DNA of 5,231 bases, taken from Gammaproteobacteria bacterium (GTDB taxonomy: Bacteria > Pseudomonadota > Gammaproteobacteria > UBA6429 > Thiohalophilaceae). Position 1 is the first letter of the stretch. Every line of letters begins with the position of its first letter. The position numbers and the translations under genes are program-made. The stretch covers positions 1 through 5,231 of the forward strand of contig JAOULB010000183.1 of NCBI GenBank assembly GCA_029882235.1, in the 5' to 3' direction. Positions 1 through 5,231 of this stretch are shown one piece after another. Under the pieces are notes generated by a model that saw nothing but the letters and a program-made list of their open reading frames with translations, had not been told where the DNA came from and did no database searches.

Positions 1-775
1 ATTGTTTCATGATGCTGAGTATGTGCAGCAGGTAATAGAAAAGTCGCAACTGCCAGCAGGTTATCTTGATGGCGGTGACACGCCCGCTTTTGCCGATATG
101 TTCAATACGACATCCTATGTTGTTGGTTCAACACTGGACGCGATTGATAAAGTTATTACTGGAGAGCTTAAACGTGCGTTTATACCTATTGCGGGATTAC
201 ATCATGCTCGGCGAAATCGTGCCGCAGGGTTTTGTGTTTTCAATGACTGTGGTGTGGCGATAGAGATTTTACGCAGGAAATATAATATTCAAAGAGTCGC
301 CTATGTTGATATTGATGCTCATCATGGTGATGGTGTGTTTTATAGCTTTGATAATGACCCGGATTTAATATTTGTTGATATACACGAAGATGGACGCTTT
401 CTTTATCCCGGCACGGGTGCAATTGAAGAAACAGGTCGTGATACAGCCGCGGGCACCAAGCTAAATATTCCAATGCCTATGGACGCTGGCGATCAGGACT
501 TCTTAAGAGTTTGGGAAAGTGCAGAAAAATTTTTACAGGCGAATGAACCTGAATTTATTCTATTACAATGTGGTGCGGATAGTCTTGATGGTGATCCAAT
601 CACCCATATGCGTTACTCAGAAAAATCGCACGCCTATGCAGCACATAGATTATGTCTGTTAGCTAATGAGTTTTGTCAGGGACGAATCGTCGCAATGGGG
701 GGCGGGGGATATAATCTGGACAACCTGGCTCGTGCCTGGTGTGCCGTTGTAAATGCATTTGTTTCGACGGAGTAA
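1..775 (+). CDS. Histone deacetylase / AcuC-like zinc deacetylase, 5' partial
   Basis: This is a zinc-dependent amidohydrolase of the histone deacetylase superfamily. Family members remove acetyl groups from lysines or small acetylated amines in the cytoplasm; bacterial AcuC deacetylates acetyl-CoA synthetase. The frame is open to the left edge (first full codon at base 2, TTG, read as Leu and not as a start). 257 residues are present against about 305-310 usual, so roughly 50 N-terminal residues are missing. Visible active-site blocks, numbered from base 2: the His pair in GLHHARRNRAAGFCVFND (H67, H68), the zinc ligands in VDIDAHHGDG (D105, H107), HEDGRFLYPGTG around 128-139, the third zinc ligand in CGADSLDGDP (D193), and GGGGYN with the catalytic Tyr237. 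All key residues are intact, so the enzyme should be active. The FPGTG-type block fits the AcuC-like/class I group better than the acetylpolyamine amidohydrolases. The true substrate cannot be read from the sequence. It converges with the patatin gene. Confidence 0.95.
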   Translation, partial: LFHDAEYVQQVIEKSQLPAGYLDGGDTPAFADMFNTTSYVVGSTLDAIDKVITGELKRAFIPIAGLHHARRNRAAGFCVFNDCGVAIEILRRKYNIQRVAYVDIDAHHGDGVFYSFDNDPDLIFVDIHEDGRFLYPGTGAIEETGRDTAAGTKLNIPMPMDAGDQDFLRVWESAEKFLQANEPEFILLQCGADSLDGDPITHMRYSEKSHAYAAHRLCLLANEFCQGRIVAMGGGGYNLDNLARAWCAVVNAFVSTE

Positions 776-790
776 AAAGTCGTTTTTTAG

Positions 791-1942
791 TTAATCAAGA
801 GTGAGCAATTCCAGTAACTCATCTTTTTTATCAAGTGCATCTTTATAGCCCAGATCTATAAGTGCGCGGGTATAGCCTTTTTCAAATAAAAGATAACTGG
901 CAAAGCTGGAGTTATTTTTACTACTTGCACCTATGCCACGCATAAGAAAACGAATAGTGCGTGGTAACTGATGCAAATAATGCCCGGCAATTTCACCCAT
1001 GTCTTCACTGGGGGCAATGACCATGACTTCCACCTTGCGCAGATCAATATTCTGCTCGTGAATAATCTTATCCGGGATCAAATCAACGGTACGGTTAATT
1101 CGTTCCAGTCGCTCCAGATCTGCTTCCAGACTATCGAGAAATATACTATCTAACGCATGGCCTGCAATCTGGCCAAGTGAGGGCGAGGGAGGATCTTTCG
1201 TCCGCTTTGGTGCGAAATTGCGTTCCTGGCGATTACCAATGACTAATACTCGATCGGCACCAAGATGCAGGGCAGGACTTATCGGCGCAATCTGGCGCAT
1301 AGAGCCATCACCAAAGTACTCACGATGGACCTTAACCGCTTCAAATAAAAAGGGGATCGCCGATGAGGCCATCAGGTGATCCGTGGTTATTGGAGAGCGT
1401 GTGCCAATTCGTCTTGAGCGAGCCCAGGGTTCAACGGTAGGGTGAGCATGAAAGAAACTCACAGATTGGTGTGAGCTATATCCAGAGGCCGAAATACTGA
1501 CAGCATGAATATGACCATCGTCTATGGCACTTTGGATCATGCTTGTGTGTATGTAGCGGTCTAGCAGTGCCCTCAGTGGTTCTCGATCAAGTAGGAAATG
1601 GGGGTTCTTTTTACCCAGTCCCCCGACAAACATGCTGGCCAGCCAGCGTGCTCCCGTGGCCGATATTCCCGTTAAGTCGGTTCGAAATACATGATGGGCA
1701 CGAAAGTTTGACCAGATTTTCAGAATACGCCTAACCGCATCTCGGTAATTTGCACTATAGCAGGCGAGAGAAGCTGCGTTGATCGCCCCTGCAGATGTGC
1801 CGGTGATGATTTTAAAAGGGTTTTCGGCATTGCGCGGTCGAATATCCGCAATCGCTTTTAATACGCCCACCTGGTATGCGGCCCTTGCGCCACCACCGGT
1901 AAGAACAATACCTATTTTTGGTTTCTGTTTGTGAGTTGCCAT
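791..1942 (-). CDS. Patatin-like phospholipase family protein
   Basis: This 383-residue protein is a predicted lipid acyl hydrolase with a Ser-Asp dyad. The oxyanion-hole motif is TGGGARAAYQVGVL (residues 16-28), in the RAA variant instead of the classical GGGxRG. The nucleophile elbow is GTSAGA with Ser50. The ASSAIPFLFEAV block lies at 192-203, and the catalytic Asp212 sits in DGS, where many patatins have DGG or DGA. I see no signal peptide or clear membrane segment, so it is probably cytoplasmic or peripheral on the inner membrane. The roughly 150 residues after the dyad Asp look charged and helical, with no second domain I recognise. The ATG at 1942 starts just ahead of the glycine-rich motif, which fits the family; there is no good Shine-Dalgarno before it. 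A TATACT box on this strand (1975 to 1970) is a possible -10 but has no convincing -35 partner. It is transcribed divergently from the lipoprotein gene. The natural lipid substrate is unknown. Confidence 0.93.
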   Translation of the reverse strand: MATHKQKPKIGIVLTGGGARAAYQVGVLKAIADIRPRNAENPFKIITGTSAGAINAASLACYSANYRDAVRRILKIWSNFRAHHVFRTDLTGISATGARWLASMFVGGLGKKNPHFLLDREPLRALLDRYIHTSMIQSAIDDGHIHAVSISASGYSSHQSVSFFHAHPTVEPWARSRRIGTRSPITTDHLMASSAIPFLFEAVKVHREYFGDGSMRQIAPISPALHLGADRVLVIGNRQERNFAPKRTKDPPSPSLGQIAGHALDSIFLDSLEADLERLERINRTVDLIPDKIIHEQNIDLRKVEVMVIAPSEDMGEIAGHYLHQLPRTIRFLMRGIGASSKNNSSFASYLLFEKGYTRALIDLGYKDALDKKDELLELLTLD

Positions 1943-2019
1943 AACCGAATTGTATTTTTTGTATGTAGAAGTATAGTCCAGTAATAATCAGCTGGCTGCT
2001 GCAATGCGTGTTGATGAAT

Positions 2020-2048
2020 TTGAATAAGGTGGTCGCTATCGGTATTAT
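2020..2048 (+). promoter_or_regulatory. Probable sigma70-type promoter for the lipoprotein-phosphoesterase operon
   Basis: TTGAAT at 2020-2025 (four of six matches to TTGACA) is followed after exactly 17 bases by TATTAT at 2043-2048 (five of six matches to TATAAT). Transcription would begin near 2055 and give a leader of about 85 bases before the ATG at 2140. It is the best box pair I found in the divergent intergenic region, which fits the two genes that follow. It is a sequence match only. Confidence 0.5.
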
Positions 2049-2073
2049 TTTTTTAAGGATAAATGCCAATACC
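2041..2073. repeat. Inverted repeat overlapping the -10 box
   Basis: GGTATT (2041-2046) and AATACC (2068-2073) are perfect inverted arms, and a second short pair, TTTA/TAAA, lies inside them. The left arm overlaps the proposed -10 box and the right arm lies past the likely transcription start. It could be an operator or a weak 5' hairpin, or chance in AT-rich DNA. Confidence 0.3.
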
Positions 2074-2122
2074 ACAGTGTTTATATGCCTCTACAAGAAT
2101 TTCATCTATATTATAAAGAATA

Positions 2123-2142
2123 AATTGTGAGGAATTGTGATG
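2123..2142 (+). promoter_or_regulatory. Ribosome binding site and start codon formed by a tandem 10-mer
   Basis: AATTGTGAGG (2123-2132) is followed directly by AATTGTGATG (2133-2142), differing at one base of ten. The first copy carries the Shine-Dalgarno GAGG (2129-2132) and the second carries the ATG (2140-2142), seven bases downstream. This spacing favours the ATG at 2140 over the in-frame GTG at 2137, which would be only four bases from GAGG. Confidence 0.6.
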
Positions 2143-2457
2143 AATAAACTTAGCATAATCGTTTTATCCGGTTTTATATTGTCGGCCTGTACCTGGGTGG
2201 AATTAACGGCTGAAGGGGAAAAGGTCAGAGTACTCTCTGCCAGTGAAGTGAAATCCTGTAAGAAACTGGGCAAAGCTGTGGTCAAAGTGAAGCACACAAT
2301 TGCAAATGTGGAGCGAAACAAGGAAAAAATGACTAAAGAACTTGAGCAACTGGCACGCAACACCGCCGTTGAACTCAAGGGAGACACGGTTGTCCCGGCA
2401 ACAGACATAAAAGAAGGCAAGCAAACATTTCATGTCTATCGTTGCGTAAATCCCTGA
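2140..2457 (+). CDS. DUF4156 domain-containing lipoprotein
   Basis: This is a small predicted lipoprotein of 105 residues. The N-terminus is a lipoprotein signal: MNK, a hydrophobic stretch, then the lipobox LSAC with the lipidated cysteine at residue 17. The next residue is Thr and not Asp, which by the usual enterobacterial rule predicts sorting to the outer membrane. The mature part has the features I associate with DUF4156: a CTWVELTAEGEKVRVL start, a central charged helix, then LARNTAVELKGDTVVPA and a closing YRC. Two further cysteines, C40 and C102, could form a disulfide in the periplasm. The family has no established biochemical role; the pattern of a helix followed by a GDTVV strand recalls small envelope proteins such as RcsF, but that comparison is inference. 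It is the first gene of a probable operon with the phosphoesterase. An alternative GTG start three bases upstream is less likely because of its spacing to the Shine-Dalgarno. Confidence 0.9.
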   Translation: MNKLSIIVLSGFILSACTWVELTAEGEKVRVLSASEVKSCKKLGKAVVKVKHTIANVERNKEKMTKELEQLARNTAVELKGDTVVPATDIKEGKQTFHVYRCVNP

Positions 2458-2478
2458 TCGATAATTTCAGTTTCCCCT

Positions 2479-3435
2479 ATGGCTAAACGATCAGCTGATG
2501 AAATTCTTGAGCTTCTGCGAGCGCGAGTATCACGCTGGCATCTGAAACAACGACTTGGATTAGAGCAGGATCATGAAGCAAAGGTCTTTGGACAGGGCCG
2601 CACATTTTTTCATATCGAAAACTGGTATTCCTTTCATGCGGTGATACGCAATGTGTTTCGCCTGATGTTTTTGCATGGGCGTGGTAAGCGCAATGCGCGT
2701 CGTATACAGTTGCGCCATAATATTTTTCAATCATCTAAACTTTGTAAAGAGTTTGATGGTTATACCATTTTGCATCTCTCTGATCTGCATCTGGATATGG
2801 CGCCTGATATGACCGAGGTCTTGAGCAAGGCTATCGGTGATCTTGACTATGATATTTGTGTGATTACGGGCGATCTTCGTGCCCAAACCTTTGGTGACTC
2901 AGATCAAACCATTGACTGTATGCGTCAACTGGTCGAAAAAATATCCAGACCGGTGTATCTGGTATTGGGTAATCATGATTCTATTACTATGGTACCCGCA
3001 CTGGAGCAATTAAATATAAAAGTATTGCTTAACGAAGCCGTGGAACTGAAAAAAGAAAATGCTTCAATATATATTGCTGGGATTGATGACCCACATTATT
3101 TCCGCGCGGATAATATCGAGCGCGCATCGGATCAAATCCCGGATGAGGTGTTTACAATATTACTGGCTCATTCACCAGAAATTTATCGGCATGCAGCCTT
3201 TACTGATTTTGATGTAATGTTATGTGGCCATACCCATGGGGGACAAATATGTTTGCCCGGTGGCATTCCAGTTATGTATAACGCAGACTGTCCGCGACGG
3301 ATGTGTGCAGGTTCCTGGCGTTATAAAGATTTACAGGGCTATACCTCGGTGGGCTCCGGCTCCTGTGTAGTAGACCTACGTTTCAACTGTCACCCTGAGG
3401 TGACATTACACCAGCTTGAGTGGGTTAAGGAATAA
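2479..3435 (+). CDS. Calcineurin-like metallophosphoesterase (YkuE-like)
   Basis: This 318-residue protein is a predicted two-metal phosphoesterase. The metal-binding blocks appear in the expected order: SDLHLD (D102, H104), GDLR (D132), GNHD (N165, H166), AHSPE (H231) and GHTHGGQICLPGG (H251, H253). The GHTHGGQ ending is typical of the YkuE-type subgroup, some of which act on phospholipid or lipid A intermediates; the substrate here is not predictable. About 90 residues precede the catalytic domain. They are rich in Arg, Lys, His and aromatic residues, with no signal peptide or clear membrane helix. The protein has nine cysteines, which also suggests the cytoplasm, perhaps at the membrane surface. 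The ATG at 2479 is the only plausible start after the preceding stop, yet no Shine-Dalgarno precedes it, so translation may depend on coupling to the lipoprotein gene 21 bases upstream. GDLR lacks the Asp or Gly that often ends the GDxx(D/G) motif. It ends 3 bases from the convergent CarS-like gene. Confidence 0.92.
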   Translation: MAKRSADEILELLRARVSRWHLKQRLGLEQDHEAKVFGQGRTFFHIENWYSFHAVIRNVFRLMFLHGRGKRNARRIQLRHNIFQSSKLCKEFDGYTILHLSDLHLDMAPDMTEVLSKAIGDLDYDICVITGDLRAQTFGDSDQTIDCMRQLVEKISRPVYLVLGNHDSITMVPALEQLNIKVLLNEAVELKKENASIYIAGIDDPHYFRADNIERASDQIPDEVFTILLAHSPEIYRHAAFTDFDVMLCGHTHGGQICLPGGIPVMYNADCPRRMCAGSWRYKDLQGYTSVGSGSCVVDLRFNCHPEVTLHQLEWVKE

Positions 3436-3438
3436 AAC

Positions 3439-3918
3439 TTAATATGGACGATTGCGAATATTCAGATTGAACAGGATTCGCGACAGAATTAACTCTAGCG
3501 CCACAAAGACAAGCACCAGTGTAACCACATCAAACCAGCTTAATCCAGCAAGGCTACGTATGGCCAGAAGTGGTAATAATGCTTCGGGTATTTGATCGAT
3601 ACCAAAGGCCATACCGCTGGATTCGATGCCTTTGCGACGCTTAATGAAACTGGAGATTAAATCACCCAGCATGGCGTACATGGCAATCATTAAACCGATA
3701 AACCAGTCGACGCCCAGAATGCTACTGCAGATGGGGGTAACAATGAGTGCAGCGAGGACGCCGCGGATTGTCTTTGAGGGGCCAAACAAAGGTCGCTTAT
3801 CACTATAATGCGCACCCATGTCGACCGGTAGATCCAGGTGACGACCCAATAGATTTCTTGCAATGATGGGCGCACCATTGGAAATAATGAGCAGTAATAA
3901 TATTTTCAGTTCCAACAT
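3439..3918 (-). CDS. CDP-archaeol synthase (CarS/DUF46) family membrane protein
   Basis: This 159-residue integral membrane protein has about four or five hydrophobic segments (roughly 3-20, 53-69, 71-90, 111-124 and 130-151). It resembles CarS, the archaeal enzyme that transfers CMP from CTP to unsaturated archaetidic acid to make CDP-archaeol, and more distantly CdsA. Visible motifs are LFGPSKTIRG (44-53) and GDLISSFIKRRKG (85-97), followed by DQIPEALLPLL (108-118). The second block parallels the CdsA signature GDxxES(M)xKRxxGxKD, with K93, R94, G97 and D108 as likely catalytic or metal-binding positions. Archaeal members are slightly longer, so this looks complete. What bacterial members make is not established. 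The ATG at 3918 has GGTGG on the minus strand (3929 to 3925) six bases before it as a fair Shine-Dalgarno. It lies 115 bases downstream of the BASS gene on the same strand and could be read from it or from its own promoter. Confidence 0.85.
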   Translation of the reverse strand: MLELKILLLLIISNGAPIIARNLLGRHLDLPVDMGAHYSDKRPLFGPSKTIRGVLAALIVTPICSSILGVDWFIGLMIAMYAMLGDLISSFIKRRKGIESSGMAFGIDQIPEALLPLLAIRSLAGLSWFDVVTLVLVFVALELILSRILFNLNIRNRPY

Positions 3919-3941
3919 GGCAATCCACCATTTTGTCTAGC

Positions 3942-3961
3942 AGGAAACCAGTCCATTTCCT
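3942..3961. repeat. Short perfect inverted repeat in the leader of the CarS-like gene
   Basis: AGGAAA (3942-3947) and TTTCCT (3956-3961) are perfect inverted arms around an 8-base centre. They lie about 24-43 bases upstream of the start codon of the CarS-like gene. There is no T-run on the downstream side for that gene's direction, so it is not a terminator. An operator or leader hairpin is possible, but the arms are short. Confidence 0.25.
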
Positions 3962-3996
3962 ACTCATAAGCATAGCGAATTTGACTCTGCCAGCGA

Positions 3997-4016
3997 GGTA
4001 AAATTCGGTAAAAATC
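3997..4016. repeat. Two-copy direct repeat with a 10-base period
   Basis: GGTAAAATTC (3997-4006) and GGTAAAAATC (4007-4016) are adjacent copies differing at one base. They lie in the spacer between the BASS and CarS-like genes, next to a run of nine A (4019-4027; nine T on the coding strand). Spacing of about one helical turn would suit a DNA-binding protein, though two copies in AT-rich DNA may be chance. Confidence 0.3.
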
Positions 4017-4033
4017 AGAAAAAAAAATTAAAG

Positions 4034-4945
4034 TCAGCGCTTCTTTTGCCGAGCCCAGTAGCTCGCCAGCAGGGAGCCCGAGATGTTGTGCCAGATACTA
4101 AACAGCGCAGCGGGCAAGGCTGCAGCAGGGGCAAAGTACTTGATCGCCAGAGCGACACTCAATCCTGAGTTTTGCATACCCACCTCAATCGCCATCGTGC
4201 GACAGATGCCGACAGGTTGTCGGGCCAGGCGCGCCAGTTGATAGCCACTCAACAGGCCAATGATGTTATGTAACATCACGGCGATGACAAGTGTGGCACC
4301 GATGCTGGTCAGCCGATCACGATTTAGTGCAACTATAATTGCGATGATAACAATAATGGCCAGACTGGAGACAAAGGGGAACAGGGGTTTGATTCGGTCG
4401 AGTCTGGATTCCAGAAAACTATTGATCAGCACACCACCAAGCACGGGTAAGAGCACGATCTTGAGAATGCTATATAACATGCCTGCAACGGGCACAGGCA
4501 CAGTCTGACCAACATAAAGCCAGGTCAAAAACGGCATCAGTACAATGGCCAGTAATGTTGAGCAGAGTGTCATGCTTATCGATAAAGCGACATCGCCTCT
4601 GGCAAGATAACAGATGACATTGGATGCAGTACCGCCTGCACTACTGCCGACAAGTACCATGCCGATCATTAACTCAATCGGTAGCTGCAACAGAATTGCG
4701 ATAAGCCAGGCGGCAAACGGCATAATTAAATACTGTGCGAGCACACCAAGGCCAATAATATGCGGTTTGGACAGAACACGTTTAAAATCTTCAAACTTCA
4801 ATGTCATACCCATACCGAACATAATAATCACCAGTAAGGGGATGATGGCAGTTTTAAAACCAATAAAATATTCGGGCGCAAGAAAGGCGATGACAGATAA
4901 TATTATCGCCCAGATCGGAAATGTGGCGGTGAACTTTTCAATCAT
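4034..4945 (-). CDS. Bile acid:sodium symporter (BASS) family transporter
   Basis: This 303-residue, strongly hydrophobic protein has the family's usual length and about ten membrane segments, so it acts in the inner membrane. It should couple import of an organic anion to sodium entry. Recognisable blocks are FGMGMTL (43-49), GSSAGGTASNVICYLARGD (100-118) and EVGMQNSGLSVALA (254-267). From memory of the Neisseria meningitidis ASBT structure, the sodium ligands there are Q77, S114, N115, S128, T132, E260, V261, M263 and Q264. With a constant offset of six they map to Q71, S108, N109, S122, T126, E254, V255, M257 and Q258, all present here, which supports sodium coupling. The substrate in a free-living bacterium is unlikely to be bile acid; keto acids such as pyruvate, pantoate or other small acids are known for relatives. 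A stop codon three codons upstream fixes the ATG at 4945 as the earliest start; it has no clear Shine-Dalgarno. The rhomboid gene ends 21 bases upstream on the same strand. Confidence 0.93.
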   Translation of the reverse strand: MIEKFTATFPIWAIILSVIAFLAPEYFIGFKTAIIPLLVIIMFGMGMTLKFEDFKRVLSKPHIIGLGVLAQYLIMPFAAWLIAILLQLPIELMIGMVLVGSSAGGTASNVICYLARGDVALSISMTLCSTLLAIVLMPFLTWLYVGQTVPVPVAGMLYSILKIVLLPVLGGVLINSFLESRLDRIKPLFPFVSSLAIIVIIAIIVALNRDRLTSIGATLVIAVMLHNIIGLLSGYQLARLARQPVGICRTMAIEVGMQNSGLSVALAIKYFAPAAALPAALFSIWHNISGSLLASYWARQKKR

Positions 4946-4966
4946 CGTTGTTTAAAACCAGACGTA

Positions 4967-5231
4967 CTATGAACGTCGCGGGGTGAAAAAACGAACGCCT
5001 TTTTTCTTGAAAAAGGGTATCAACAACATACCAGCAACAAAGCCACCAATGTGTGCACCCCAGGCGACACCACCCTGTTGGCCACTGCTCATTAATGAGT
5101 TAATGATCTGTAACACAAACCAGAAACCGAGTACCCAACCTGCGGCAAGACGGGTGGTATGAAAAATGATACCGAGTGGAATAACAACCAGCACTCGAGC
5201 ATGTGGGAATAATAATAAATATGCACCGAGC
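4967..5231 (-). CDS. Rhomboid family intramembrane serine protease, N-terminus beyond window
   Basis: The last 87 residues of a rhomboid protease lie here; the frame stays open to the right edge. The first visible residues read LGAYLLLFPHARVLVV, which in rhomboids directly follow the GxSG block that carries the catalytic serine, so the serine lies just outside the window. The second dyad residue is visible: H60 (counted from the edge) in WGAHIGGFVAGMLL, the conserved final membrane helix. Two other hydrophobic stretches (about 13-23 and 31-46) precede it. The protein ends in a basic tail with KKK and PRRS, consistent with a cytoplasmic C-terminus. Rhomboids cleave membrane-spanning helices of substrate proteins in the bilayer; the substrate is not predictable. 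The GTG at 5194 is an internal valine codon and not a start, because the homology continues upstream. It is probably co-transcribed with the BASS gene that starts 21 bases downstream. Confidence 0.92.
   Translation of the reverse strand, partial: LGAYLLLFPHARVLVVIPLGIIFHTTRLAAGWVLGFWFVLQIINSLMSSGQQGGVAWGAHIGGFVAGMLLIPFFKKKGVRFFTPRRS

Noticed and set aside
773..795. AAAAA-GTCG-TTTTT between the deacetylase and patatin stops as a terminator
   Set aside because: The stem is only five A/T pairs with no GC pair, too weak for an intrinsic terminator.
1949..1975. Minus-strand TATACT and TACAAT boxes as the patatin promoter
   Set aside because: Neither has a recognisable -35 box at 16-18 bases. TACAAT would give an almost leaderless message, which is possible given the missing Shine-Dalgarno but unsupported.
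1812..2075. Minus-strand open frame overlapping the patatin start
   Set aside because: Its C-terminal part is a shifted reading of the patatin glycine-rich region and the rest lies in the AT-rich spacer; no family resemblance.
2123..2140. Two TGTGA motifs as a CRP site
   Set aside because: They are direct copies, not the inverted TGTGA-N6-TCACA arrangement, and lie at the ribosome binding site.
3425..3442. TTAAG/CTTAA inverted repeat spanning the two convergent stop codons as a bidirectional terminator
   Set aside because: Five mostly A/T pairs around an 8-base loop, with no T-run on either side.
4019..4065. T-run after the BASS gene as an intrinsic terminator
   Set aside because: The nearest fair stem (CGAGC/GCTCG in the end of the coding region) is about 20 bases away from the T-run; the closer AAAG/CTTT pairing is too weak.
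4614..4955. Plus-strand 113-codon open frame opposite the BASS gene
   Set aside because: It is antisense to a clearly recognised transporter, has no ribosome binding site of note and no recognisable protein features.

Overview
The window looks like ordinary chromosome from a free-living gammaproteobacterium. The evidence is the match to proteobacterial-type families (an AcuC-like deacetylase, a GGGARAA patatin, a DUF4156 lipoprotein, a BASS transporter, a rhomboid), a moderate base composition and tight gene packing. I cannot name the genus. There are seven protein genes, the outer two cut by the window edges. I see no RNA gene, insertion sequence, CRISPR array, phage gene or toxin-antitoxin pair.

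Layout from left to right. (1) Positions 1-775, plus strand: the C-terminal five-sixths of a zinc-dependent deacetylase of the histone deacetylase/AcuC superfamily. (2) 791-1942, minus strand: a patatin-like lipid acyl hydrolase, convergent with the first gene and 15 bases from it stop to stop. (3) 1943-2139: a divergent intergenic region with a good sigma70-type promoter candidate reading right and an inverted repeat overlapping its -10 box. (4) 2140-3435, plus strand: a probable two-gene operon of a small DUF4156 outer-membrane lipoprotein and a cytoplasmic calcineurin-like metallophosphoesterase, 21 bases apart and in the same reading frame. (5) 3439-3918, minus strand: a small membrane protein of the CDP-archaeol synthase (CarS/DUF46) family, ending 3 bases from the phosphoesterase stop. 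(6) 3919-4033: a 115-base spacer with a short inverted repeat, a 10-base-period direct repeat and a nine-base homopolymer run. (7) 4034-4945 and 4967-5231, minus strand: a bile acid:sodium symporter family transporter, preceded 21 bases upstream by the C-terminal end of a rhomboid protease. No spacer exceeds 300 bases.

How the genes may fit together: four of the seven products are membrane or lipid related (patatin hydrolase, lipoprotein, CarS-like cytidylyltransferase homologue, and possibly the phosphoesterase). This is a loose theme and not proof of a pathway, because the strands alternate and only the lipoprotein-phosphoesterase and rhomboid-BASS pairs look co-transcribed. The most interesting gene is the bacterial CarS homologue, whose archaeal relatives activate archaeol-type ether lipids. 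I found no convincing evidence for a novel multi-gene system.
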